DNA from: a virus
Virus record (IMG/VR): IMGVR_UViG_3300012022_000004
Span: 1-24,867 of that record
Reading direction: 5' to 3' (one strand)
DNA: 24,867 nucleotides
This document shows positions 6,319 to 12,582 of this stretch, one piece after another (position 1 is the stretch's first letter; each line of letters opens with the position of its first letter). The position numbers were made by a program, and so were the translations under genes. The notes below the pieces were generated by a model. That model did no database searches. It worked only from the letters and a program-made list of their open reading frames with translations, and had not been told where the DNA came from.

Positions 6319-6367
6319 GAAAAAAGTTTCTTGACTTCTCCCCTTTTCTTGCTGGATGGACTATACT
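6319..6367 (+). promoter_or_regulatory. Probable early promoter of the 6406 gene (repeat unit 2)
   Basis: AAAAAAGTTTCTTGACTTCT, then CCCC and TATACT (6362-6367) followed by GTACC. This closely matches the unit at 5578-5624, including a 25-base gap between TTGACT (6331-6336) and TATACT. Confidence 0.7.
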
Positions 6368-6405
6368 GTACCTATCAGCTCGCCCACCCACTCAGGACCG
6401 CCCGC

Positions 6406-6768
6406 ATGAACGCTACCGCCCGCATCGCCAAGAACAACAACACCCCGCTGGTGTTCAAGAACCATGTGCCGGTCAGTGAGATGATCGAGACGCTGCGTGA
6501 CATCCAGCAGCTACTGGAGCGTGGTGCCGACGGCTTCCCGGAGCAGCAGTTCCGCAACTTCTGCCTGGCGCAGGAGTGGAACCTGTGCGTCGACTCGAGT
6601 CTGTCGCGCTGGAACAACCAGATGCGCATCGTCTTCATCGTCACCATCAACGGCTGGATGATGAAGGGCACTGTCGCCATTCCGCTGTCCGATGAGAAGG
6701 CGATTGTCGACGCCCGCGCCAAGCTCATCCACGACTGCTGCCAGTGGCTCATCGAGATCCTGGGCTGA
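6406..6768 (+). CDS. Hypothetical phage protein
   Basis: A 120-residue protein from ATG 6406, placed about 39 bases after the promoter -10 box; an upstream extension of the frame would run through the promoter. The pattern is helices ('VSEMIETLRDIQQLLERG'), then a strand-rich middle ('MRIVFIVTINGWMMKGTVAIPL') and a C-terminal helix 'AKLIHDCCQWLIEIL'. Not recognised. It begins a run of genes through 9989 without a recognisable internal terminator. Confidence 0.72.
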   Translation: MNATARIAKNNNTPLVFKNHVPVSEMIETLRDIQQLLERGADGFPEQQFRNFCLAQEWNLCVDSSLSRWNNQMRIVFIVTINGWMMKGTVAIPLSDEKAIVDARAKLIHDCCQWLIEILG

Positions 6769-6786
6769 GACGAAGGAGAGACGACC

Positions 6787-6960
6787 ATGAGCCACGACGT
6801 CAACAAGACCTTCCGCTACAACGGCAAGACCGTCCACTCTCACTACGACGCATCGCGTAGCTGGGTCCAGAGCGAACTCGCCTGGGACATGCTCGATGAG
6901 ATGGAAGTCGGTGAGGAAGTGACCGACGAACAGGGCGACGTCTGGACCCGCGAAAGCTAA
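6787..6960 (+). CDS. Small hypothetical acidic protein
   Basis: A 57-residue protein with a strong ribosome site (GAAGGAGAGACGACC before the ATG at 6787), too short for many gene finders but well placed between its neighbours (18 and 19 bases away). It starts MSHDVNKTFRYNGKTVHSHY and ends in an acidic tail (Glu/Asp-rich from residue 34). Unknown. Confidence 0.65.
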   Translation: MSHDVNKTFRYNGKTVHSHYDASRSWVQSELAWDMLDEMEVGEEVTDEQGDVWTRES

Positions 6961-6979
6961 CCGACAGGACGACACGACC

Positions 6980-7270
6980 ATGGCCAACAAGCGACTCACT
7001 CTCAAGGCGGTCAACAAGGCGATCGCCGAAGTGTCGAATCTCGAGATGCACTCCGGGCAGGGATACTTCTACTTCACCGGGCACGGCGTCGAGAACCTGC
7101 CGCAGCATCAGGCGAACATCTACGTGTACCAGCTGAACGACCTCAGCCTGGAACAGTACGTCGCGTTCGCCAAAGGCGCTCAGCAGGCGATCGACGCGCA
7201 CTTCGCCTGGGAAGCTCAGTTCGACCGCGACGAAGGTGACACCTACTCCTCCACGATCAAGGAAGCGTAA
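6980..7270 (+). CDS. Hypothetical phage protein
   Basis: A 96-residue protein with AGGACGACACGACC before the ATG. The pattern is alpha, beta hairpin ('GQGYFYFTGHGVENL'), beta ('QANIYVYQLNDL'), alpha ('EQYVAFAKGAQQAIDAHF'). It resembles many small phage alpha/beta proteins that come in paralogous arrays, but I cannot name a family. Four bases separate it from the next ATG. Confidence 0.72.
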   Translation: MANKRLTLKAVNKAIAEVSNLEMHSGQGYFYFTGHGVENLPQHQANIYVYQLNDLSLEQYVAFAKGAQQAIDAHFAWEAQFDRDEGDTYSSTIKEA

Positions 7271-7274
7271 GCCG

Positions 7275-7487
7275 ATGTACAAAGTCAACGACCTGGTCAA
7301 AGCCGCCCGCAAGCACAAGCTGTCGCTGCAGGTTCAGGGCGATAGCGCGGTGATCTACGGCGGTCACCCCGGTCGCATCACTCACAGCATGGCCAGCGAA
7401 GGGTTCAGCTTCGCCGGTCATGAAGTCGACATCCACAGCCTGACCGGGCAGAAGTGTGTCGGCATCATCTACCCGATCAAGGACTAA
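7275..7487 (+). CDS. Small hypothetical protein
   Basis: A 70-residue basic protein starting MYKVNDLVKAARKHKLSLQV. ATG 7275 is chosen over an in-frame start further upstream because it follows the previous stop by 4 bases. The N-terminal helix and later strands ('SAVIYGGHPGRIT', 'CVGIIYPIKD') look like a compact domain. Function unknown. Confidence 0.68.
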   Translation: MYKVNDLVKAARKHKLSLQVQGDSAVIYGGHPGRITHSMASEGFSFAGHEVDIHSLTGQKCVGIIYPIKD

Positions 7488-7493
7488 CCCGCC

Positions 7494-7718
7494 ATGACGC
7501 CCGAAGCCCTCAAGCGCCTGTCTGACTATCTCGACGCCATGGAAGCGCAGCGACTGCGCGACGAAGCGTTGTTCCGTGAGATCGACAGCAAGCTGAAGGA
7601 ACTACAGGACTTCCAGGAAACGGTTCACTGCATCGCCGTTGTCCTCGGTGTAGTTGTAGCCGCCTTTGCCGTCGGCGCCATCCTCGACGCTATGATGCGT
7701 CCCCTCGTTGTGAGCTAA
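7494..7718 (+). CDS. Small membrane-anchored coiled-coil protein
   Basis: A 74-residue protein. Residues about 5-44 form a charged amphipathic helix ('LKRLSDYLDAMEAQRLRDE', 'LFREIDSKLKELQDF'). Residues about 47-66 are one membrane span ('CIAVVLGVVVAAFAVGAI'). A tail of 8 residues follows. The layout suggests a tail-anchored inner-membrane protein with a cytoplasmic helix. Six bases separate it from each neighbour. Confidence 0.7.
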   Translation: MTPEALKRLSDYLDAMEAQRLRDEALFREIDSKLKELQDFQETVHCIAVVLGVVVAAFAVGAILDAMMRPLVVS

Positions 7719-7724
7719 CCCACT

Positions 7725-8009
7725 ATGGACCGTCAGCACTTTCGTGACATCGAAGCCCTGCTGCGTATCTCCCAGCACGGCACCCAGGCTGAGCAGCTGG
7801 AAGCGTTTCACCGGCTGGTCGAAGCCCTTTCCTGGCTGCGCCGGGTTGACGTCACGTTCCATGAAGCCGGCTGCGACTGCTGCTCCGGCGACTATGAGCG
7901 TTCGGAAGTCCTCTTCGGCGAGTACGTCGTCGCCGACCGTATCACCGAAGTCCTGGCACGGGCGGTCAAGCGTCCCATCCAGCCGGGCGAACTGAGCCTG
8001 AAGCCGTGA
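7725..8009 (+). CDS. Hypothetical phage protein with Cys cluster
   Basis: A 94-residue acidic helical protein with a mid-protein 'FHEAGCDCCSGDYE' cluster: three Cys within four residues plus a nearby His, which could bind metal. Otherwise unrecognised. It is in the same run as its neighbours, 2 bases before the next ATG. Confidence 0.68.
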   Translation: MDRQHFRDIEALLRISQHGTQAEQLEAFHRLVEALSWLRRVDVTFHEAGCDCCSGDYERSEVLFGEYVVADRITEVLARAVKRPIQPGELSLKP

Positions 8010-8011
8010 CG

Positions 8012-8140
8012 ATGGCCACCTCTGAAGCCCAGAAGCGTGCCTGGGCTGATCGTCTCACCAAGCCGGTGAGCAAGCACGCCAAAGCCCGCGCTCAGCGCGG
8101 TATCGCCAAGACCCTCAAGAAGAAGACCTTCCGCCGATGA
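8012..8140 (+). CDS. Small very basic protein
   Basis: A 42-residue protein from ATG 8012 to TGA 8138-8140. Lys and Arg are abundant, especially at the C-terminus ('GIAKTLKKKTFRR'). It overlaps the next gene by ATGA. Small basic proteins of this type in early phage regions often bind nucleic acid or host polymerase; here that is only inference. Confidence 0.6.
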   Translation: MATSEAQKRAWADRLTKPVSKHAKARAQRGIAKTLKKKTFRR

Positions 8141-8514
8141 ACACTCATCTCATCCGCATCAAGAGCAACAAGCCGCTGACGCACAAGCAGCGTTCCCGCC
8201 TGTACGAAGGGCTGAAGCACATGCTCAACGGTGAAGGCAGCCAGTTCTGGGAAGAGGACGACGTCGAAGTCGTGCCGACGCTCGTGGTTGTTGAGCCGAT
8301 GGGCGTCGAAGGCAAGCTGAAGCTGTACACCGTCAGCTTCAAGTACACCATGCCTTACGGCGCGGTCAGGCAGCCAATGCCGACCGAACAGCGCGTGTTG
8401 TACTGCGGTCTCAACGAACGTGAGGCGCAGCGCATCAGGAACGAACACAACCGGGGCAAGAGCTGGGATCACGAGCAGTATGCCCGGCTTGAGGAAAGGG
8501 AGCTTGACGCATGA
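8137..8514 (+). CDS. Hypothetical phage protein
   Basis: A 125-residue protein coupled by ATGA overlaps to both neighbours. An N-terminal 'IRIKSNKPLTHKQRSRLYEGLKHML' segment is followed by strands ('VEVVPTLVVVEPM', 'LKLYTVSFKY') and a charged C-terminal helix. Function not recognised. Confidence 0.72.
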   Translation: MNTHLIRIKSNKPLTHKQRSRLYEGLKHMLNGEGSQFWEEDDVEVVPTLVVVEPMGVEGKLKLYTVSFKYTMPYGAVRQPMPTEQRVLYCGLNEREAQRIRNEHNRGKSWDHEQYARLEERELDA

Positions 8515-8756
8515 GCAACAAGAAGAACATCGTGGTCGACGGCACCGCCGAGTTCCAGCACATGACCCTGGGCGACGTTCGCAAGTTGCTCAAGGAACTC
8601 GAGCAGTACGGCGACGAAACCGAACTGCGTATCGCAGCCATCGCTGACAACCCGGACGCGTGGATGGAAGGTGTTGCGGCGGTCAGCATGGACGTGGAAT
8701 ACGTCGAACACGGGGACGAAGGTCCCGAACTCTGGATCACCATCGAAGGGGAATGA
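8511..8756 (+). CDS. Hypothetical acidic phage protein
   Basis: An 81-residue acidic protein. 'MTLGDVRKLLKELEQYGDET' followed by 'LRIAAIADNP' and a C-terminal 'GPELWITIEGE' is a pattern seen in many small phage and bacterial alpha/beta proteins of unknown role. ATGA coupling to the previous gene; 4 bases to the next. Confidence 0.72.
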   Translation: MSNKKNIVVDGTAEFQHMTLGDVRKLLKELEQYGDETELRIAAIADNPDAWMEGVAAVSMDVEYVEHGDEGPELWITIEGE

Positions 8757-8760
8757 AATC

Positions 8761-9180
8761 ATGAAGGACGAAGCATTCGAAGCGTGGACGAAGGAACCGG
8801 CACAGGCTGGCTACTTCAGCCTCATCCGCGACGAGTCCAGCGGCAACTACCAGGGCGCCACGCTCCAAGCCTACTACGGTTGGCGCGGTGCGATGGAACT
8901 GATGAAGCGTCAGGAAGCCTGCGAAGCGGCACAGCCGGACCCGATCTTGCAGGAGATCTTCCATGCGCAGGACCGCCTGGCATGGATCATCGAAAACAAG
9001 GCGCTGCGCGTTCAGGGCACGGACGAACGCGGTTGGTCGATCATGGACTGCAGCGACGGTCTGACCTTCTTGGTGCGTCATGCCAAGACCTACGAAGAAG
9101 CCATCGACGAAGGCATGAAGAAGCGCCCGTTGAAGGAAGTCGTCGGCGCGTTGCCGCGTTGCCGTGTACCGTTGATCTGA
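8761..9180 (+). CDS. Hypothetical phage protein
   Basis: A 139-residue protein from ATG 8761, four bases after the previous stop and preceded by AAGGGGAATGAAATC. Helical for the most part ('WRGAMELMKRQEACEAAQ', 'LQEIFHAQDRLAWIIENKAL'). Not recognised. Several antisense and frame-shifted open frames overlap it but lack ribosome sites. Confidence 0.72.
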   Translation: MKDEAFEAWTKEPAQAGYFSLIRDESSGNYQGATLQAYYGWRGAMELMKRQEACEAAQPDPILQEIFHAQDRLAWIIENKALRVQGTDERGWSIMDCSDGLTFLVRHAKTYEEAIDEGMKKRPLKEVVGALPRCRVPLI

Positions 9181-9193
9181 GGCGACGTCGATC

Positions 9194-9409
9194 ATGCCGC
9201 GCAAGTACAAAGTCGGTCTGGTGGGTCACATGCCCAACCAGAAGAACATCGGTGAGACGAATGTCATGTTCGTCAACGGTGTCTATCGCTGCGTGATGCC
9301 CGATGGCTACCGCCCGCCGCCCGGCTACAACTGGGATCGCGGCGTCAGGAGCGTCGGGCATACTCGCATGTACACCGCTACCAAAAAGAAGGATGAAGAG
9401 ACGCCATGA
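9194..9409 (+). CDS. Small basic hypothetical protein
   Basis: A 71-residue basic protein, Lys-rich at both ends (MPRKYKVG ... ATKKKDEETP) with a Pro/Tyr/Gly-rich centre ('MPDGYRPPPGYNWD'). Its stop overlaps the next ATG (ATGA at 9406). Unknown function. Confidence 0.65.
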   Translation: MPRKYKVGLVGHMPNQKNIGETNVMFVNGVYRCVMPDGYRPPPGYNWDRGVRSVGHTRMYTATKKKDEETP

Positions 9410-9813
9410 GCCAACATACCGTTCCGTGTGCCGCTTGCCCCTGGCGCAAGACTTCCTTGCCCGGCTGGCTGGGTGACTCGACGCCGCTGCAGTTCATTCA
9501 GCAGGCGGAAGCTGAAATCAAGATGCCCTGCCACTGCGCGGTCGACTACAACGAAGAGAACTGGCAAGACCAGATCGAAGACGCGCCGCGTTGTGCTGGT
9601 CACGCTGCCTACCTGCGCAACCGCTGCAAGCTGCCGAATGACCCGAAGCTGCGCGCGTTCGCTGCCGAAGTTGGCCAGCGTAGCGACGTGTTCGCGCGCC
9701 CGGATCACTTCGTCGAGCATCATGGTGGCGATGTCAGCCGGGTTACCATGGTTCTGATCGGCATCGACGACGCCAGCGGCGAGAAGGTCAAGAAGCGGGA
9801 GATTGCACGATGA
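9406..9813 (+). CDS. Cys-rich phage protein, DUF6283-like
   Basis: A 135-residue protein with 'VPCAACPWRK' near the N-terminus (Cys8, Cys11), 'MPCHCAV' (Cys42, His43, Cys44) and a later 'RCAGHAAYLRNRCK' (Cys63, His66, Cys74). The CxxCPWR start and the later CHC and CxGH motifs match, from memory, a phage/actinobacterial family annotated DUF6283. The spaced Cys/His suggest metal binding. Role unknown. Coupled to both neighbours by ATGA overlaps. Confidence 0.68.
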   Translation: MSQHTVPCAACPWRKTSLPGWLGDSTPLQFIQQAEAEIKMPCHCAVDYNEENWQDQIEDAPRCAGHAAYLRNRCKLPNDPKLRAFAAEVGQRSDVFARPDHFVEHHGGDVSRVTMVLIGIDDASGEKVKKREIAR

Positions 9814-9989
9814 AGTGGTTCGTAGAAAGCCTGATCGAAGTGCACGGCGTGGTCGCGGTCGTGTTCTACATCCTCATGATCATCGCCACCATGGGTGCGA
9901 TTGCTACCGTACAGCTCGGCGGCATGTTGCTTGCGCTGGTGTTTGGCATGATCGGCATGATCGCAAGCACTGTCCACATGATGCGATAG
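9810..9989 (+). CDS. Small two-span membrane protein
   Basis: A 59-residue protein with two hydrophobic helices (about 13-30 and 34-52: 'VVAVVFYILMIIATMGAIA', 'GGMLLALVFGMIGMIAS') joined by a short TVQL turn. The start overlaps the previous stop (ATGA). Its TAG stop is two bases before the late promoter at 9991. Last gene of the early-type array. Confidence 0.65.
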   Translation: MKWFVESLIEVHGVVAVVFYILMIIATMGAIATVQLGGMLLALVFGMIGMIASTVHMMR

Positions 9990-9990
9990 C

Positions 9991-9998
9991 TCTAAATA
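9991..9998 (+). promoter_or_regulatory. T4-type late promoter (TCTAAATA)
   Basis: TCTAAATA followed by CC, between the stop of the membrane gene and the large His-rich gene at 10033. Expected start near 10004. A short CCTGG...CCAGG inverted repeat (9999-10021) spans the start site. Confidence 0.75.
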
Positions 9999-10032
9999 CC
10001 TGGTCACACTCAAACCCCAGGATCCCGCCGCC

Positions 10033-11265
10033 ATGGCATGGAAGGAATACAGCGGTGATGAACACGGCTACCGCGACCTGATCAAGAAGCATCACCCGGA
10101 TGCCAAGGTCGGTCGCGGCAACGCTGATGGCATCACCCAGCACACCGTTGGTCACCAGGACCACGTCGTCGGTCACTACGACTCGCACCACAAGACCGGC
10201 AAGGTCAAGGTGTACGAAGAGGAGCTAGAGGCTGACTTCGGCGTCTTCATCAAGGAAGACGCTCACCAGACCGCCGCTGCACATCACGCAGCCGCTGCCA
10301 CTCACAAGGCAGAAGCCGACTCGCACGAGGAAGGCTCGCTTGCGCAGCACAAGGCGCTGGCACATCACCACAAGTCACTCATGATGGCTCATCGCGCTGA
10401 AGCAGCGTCGAAGCGTCTCATCAAGGATCGCACCGCTTCGGTACAGAAGGCTGACGGTCACTTCAAGCAAGCCATGCACCACTACACCATCGCGTCCGGC
10501 GTTGGAACCGTCAAGGAAGGAAGCATCCTCATGAAGTCATTCACCGCAATCCTCAGCGAAGCCCGCCAAGCCAAGAGCGGCGAGATCGCATCCCATGCCG
10601 AGGGCATGAAGAAGCACGGCGAGGCGATGCTGCAGCACAAGCACGACGCGCACGTTCATCAGAATGCTGCCCAGGATACGGGCGACTCCGAAAGCACCCG
10701 TAAGGCAGAAGGCGCGCGCAATGCAAGCAACGCGTCGGAGTCGCAGTTCAAGTACCACGCATCGGAACTGAAGAAGATCAAGGAACCGGCTGCCGTCAAG
10801 GCTCACGCGGCTGCTCATGCGCACCTGGCGAGCAAGGCGAAGGAGCACGCGGCTTCTCTGACTGATCAGCACAAGAAGCAGGGTGGCACCACCACGACCC
10901 TGACCGACGGTGCTCGATGGATGCGCGAACGCGCAAGCAGCCATGCAAAGTCCGCATCTTCCAAGAGTCTGAAGGAAGAAGCCGTTCTCGACGAAGCGAA
11001 CAACGAGCACCGCGCGAAGCTGAAGGCGTACGAAGCCGCTGCTGCCAAGGCTGAAGAAGTCACCAAGGAAGCAAAGGAAGCCACCACATCCGGCGACCAC
11101 AGCAAGGCAGCTGCGCAGCACTCCCGTGCGGGCGGTTTCCACAAGGAAGCAGCAGACAAGGCAGCGGGCGTCGACCACTCGAAGCGCCTGTATCACATCC
11201 GCAAGGCGGGCGAACACAAGGTCTCCATGGACCATCACGATTCAGAACTGAAGAAGGCAAAGTAA
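10033..11265 (+). CDS. Large His/Ala/Lys-rich internal head protein candidate with a second in-frame capsid-targeting start
   Basis: A 410-residue protein rich in Ala, His and Lys. Residues 1-60 ('DEHGYRDLIKKHHPDAKVG', 'GKVKVYEEELEADF') look like a small folded domain. From about 78 come His-spaced helices ('AHHAAAATHKAEADSHEEG', 'LAHHHKSLMMAHRAEA'). At residue 167 (base 10531) MKSFTAILSEARQ appears, a capsid-targeting-like peptide, with AAGGAAGGAAG 7 bases before its ATG. The second part has further helices and 'EEAVLDEANNE', another possible gp21-type (LxE) cut. Thus two gene units share one frame: either a fusion, or two nested products. Late promoter at 9991; one base before the next gene. 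Likely role: packaged in the head; precise function unknown. Confidence 0.75.
   Translation: MAWKEYSGDEHGYRDLIKKHHPDAKVGRGNADGITQHTVGHQDHVVGHYDSHHKTGKVKVYEEELEADFGVFIKEDAHQTAAAHHAAAATHKAEADSHEEGSLAQHKALAHHHKSLMMAHRAEAASKRLIKDRTASVQKADGHFKQAMHHYTIASGVGTVKEGSILMKSFTAILSEARQAKSGEIASHAEGMKKHGEAMLQHKHDAHVHQNAAQDTGDSESTRKAEGARNASNASESQFKYHASELKKIKEPAAVKAHAAAHAHLASKAKEHAASLTDQHKKQGGTTTTLTDGARWMRERASSHAKSASSKSLKEEAVLDEANNEHRAKLKAYEAAAAKAEEVTKEAKEATTSGDHSKAAAQHSRAGGFHKEAADKAAGVDHSKRLYHIRKAGEHKVSMDHHDSELKKAK
10531..11265 (+). CDS. Nested in-frame product with capsid-targeting leader (alternative start)
   Basis: Starting at ATG 10531 gives 244 residues beginning MKSFTAILSEARQAKSG. The leader fits the T4-like targeting pattern (MK[ST][FY]...), and the predicted cut is LSE/A after residue 10, the same position as in the 65- and 77-residue proteins. 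The ribosome site AAGGAAGGAAG (10513-10523) is better than that of the upstream start at 10033, which has none obvious. I list it separately since both products may be made from one message. Confidence 0.55.
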   Translation: MKSFTAILSEARQAKSGEIASHAEGMKKHGEAMLQHKHDAHVHQNAAQDTGDSESTRKAEGARNASNASESQFKYHASELKKIKEPAAVKAHAAAHAHLASKAKEHAASLTDQHKKQGGTTTTLTDGARWMRERASSHAKSASSKSLKEEAVLDEANNEHRAKLKAYEAAAAKAEEVTKEAKEATTSGDHSKAAAQHSRAGGFHKEAADKAAGVDHSKRLYHIRKAGEHKVSMDHHDSELKKAK

Positions 11266-11266
11266 G

Positions 11267-12028
11267 ATGAAGAAGTTTTCTGAGTTCGTAGCAGAAGCGA
11301 AGGCAGTCAAGGACGCGGGAGACCATCACGCCGAGGCTGCAAAGATCGTGAAGAAGCACGACAAGCATGCCGAAGACGTCTACAAGTCTGGCGGCGAACA
11401 TCCAGATGGTCACAAGCTGCACCTCGCAGGCGTACACCACAGCAAGGTCGCCAAGCTGCATGCAGATCTAGAGAAGGCTGGCTTCAAGAAGCATGAAGGT
11501 TCACATGCTCCTGAGCATGGCGCTTCCTCCGGTGGCGGCGGTGATGGCAAGGTCTATCACAAGTTCACCAAGGGCAAGACGTCGGTGAACGTGAGCCACA
11601 AGCCGATTGTGGCAGGGTTCCACGACCATCACCAGCATCAGTTCGACCACCACTTCGTCGAAGTGCATTCCACTGTGAAGCATCCTCTGAGCGAGGAAGT
11701 GTTGGACGAAAGTATGAGCCGCGACGAGCACATGGCAAAGTCCGAGCATCACGAAGTGCAGGCTGAACATCACTTCATGAAGGCGCATCAGCACGCGTCG
11801 GCTATCGCTTCCGACCTACAGGCAGCCGGTCACAAGTCCGCTACCGCCGACAAGGTCGCGCACACCCACGACGAGTCCGCTCCGAAGTACCGCAAGCTGA
11901 GCGGCAAGGCGCAGGCTGCTGCCCAGGCTCACCCGCTGTATGACAAGGTCGTGCACCACAAGACCGAAGAGAAGAAGCACAACGCCCTCTTCAACGACCA
12001 CTTCCAGAAGGCGCGTAGCAAGAGCTAA
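11267..12028 (+). CDS. His-rich capsid-targeted internal head protein candidate
   Basis: A 253-residue protein starting MKKFSEFVAEAKAVKD, a third version of the T4 internal-protein leader with expected cut VAE/A after residue 10. About 38 residues are His (near 15%), many in clusters such as 'FHDHHQHQFDHHFVEVH'. 'KKHDKHAEDV' recalls 'KKYDKHKN' in the 77-residue protein at 4080. A Gly-rich linker (about 84-92) separates an N-terminal region from a beta-like part, and 'PLSEEVLDESMSRDEH' holds candidate LxE cuts before a C-terminal helical region. It starts one base after the previous stop. Family not recognised beyond the leader; location in the head is inferred from it. Confidence 0.8.
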   Translation: MKKFSEFVAEAKAVKDAGDHHAEAAKIVKKHDKHAEDVYKSGGEHPDGHKLHLAGVHHSKVAKLHADLEKAGFKKHEGSHAPEHGASSGGGGDGKVYHKFTKGKTSVNVSHKPIVAGFHDHHQHQFDHHFVEVHSTVKHPLSEEVLDESMSRDEHMAKSEHHEVQAEHHFMKAHQHASAIASDLQAAGHKSATADKVAHTHDESAPKYRKLSGKAQAAAQAHPLYDKVVHHKTEEKKHNALFNDHFQKARSKS

Positions 12029-12117
12029 ACGAGGATCCTAACCTCGTCGCGTCAAACATTGGGTACGGCAGTCCTAAACTGGGCTCCGTACCCAAACCAC
12101 ATTGGAACACCAACATT
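12029..12117. other. Non-coding spacer with two hairpins
   Basis: A 6-bp hairpin (ACGAGG/CCTCGT, about 12029-12047) is followed by the large hairpin listed at 12059-12095. No promoter with good -35 and -10 boxes is apparent before the next gene. Confidence 0.55.
12059..12095 (+). terminator. Two-part hairpin (ATTGGG class), probable transcript end
   Basis: TTGGGTACGG pairs with CCGTACCCAA (10 bp); inside, CAGT/ACTG closes a 5-base loop with a 4-base bulge. Same general design and same CATTGGG opening as the hairpin at 4527, and like it lacks a long T-run. Confidence 0.6.
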
Positions 12118-12582
12118 ATGAGCACCAACGTGATCAGCCTCAAGACCGTCCTCTGCGGTGAGCCGCAGGCAGCCTTCGACCTCGTCGGCGAGCGTCTGCT
12201 GCGACAGGGTGCCAGTTGCCGTGAGAACGGTTCGTGCGCCTACAGCGACGGCTTCGGACAGCACTGCGCGGTCGGTCTGATTCTGGACCAGACCGAACTC
12301 GACGTCGTCAAGGCGCGAGAACTGAATGGTGTCAGCGTCGGTACGCTGGCAGCCAATCTCGGGTACATCGAAAGCAACTGGACCGATGTCCCGCTGCTGC
12401 CCGAGCTGAACCTGAGCAACCTTCAGATGCTTCGCGATGTGCAGAACGTGCACGACAACCGCGAAGAATCGGATTCGGCGCAATGGCGTTCCGAGGTGTT
12501 CAATGCGATGCGGGCTGTCGCCAACGACAACCAGCTGAGCACCACCAAGCTCGAAGAGGTGTACAATGAACTGCGCGGCTAA
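12118..12582 (+). CDS. Phage-conserved 'CAVG' family protein, paralogue 1
   Basis: A 154-residue protein of a family I recognise from many large phages, with the pattern: LQ/AF helix, 'C.Y....G..CAVG.LI', then a mid region, 'L..LQ.VHD' and a C-terminal 'W...V..AM..VA...'. Here these are 'SCAYSDGFGQHCAVGLIL' (Cys40, Cys50), 'LQMLRDVQNVHDN' and 'WRSEVFNAMRAVAND'. No biochemical role is known to me. It is followed by its own paralogue with a 17-base overlap. Confidence 0.78.
   Translation: MSTNVISLKTVLCGEPQAAFDLVGERLLRQGASCRENGSCAYSDGFGQHCAVGLILDQTELDVVKARELNGVSVGTLAANLGYIESNWTDVPLLPELNLSNLQMLRDVQNVHDNREESDSAQWRSEVFNAMRAVANDNQLSTTKLEEVYNELRG

Noticed and set aside
10537-11238. A 233-codon minus-strand open frame opposite the His-rich gene
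   Set aside because: Antisense of Ala/His/Lys codons gives a Cys/Val/Leu-rich product that looks membrane-like by artefact; no promoter or ribosome site.
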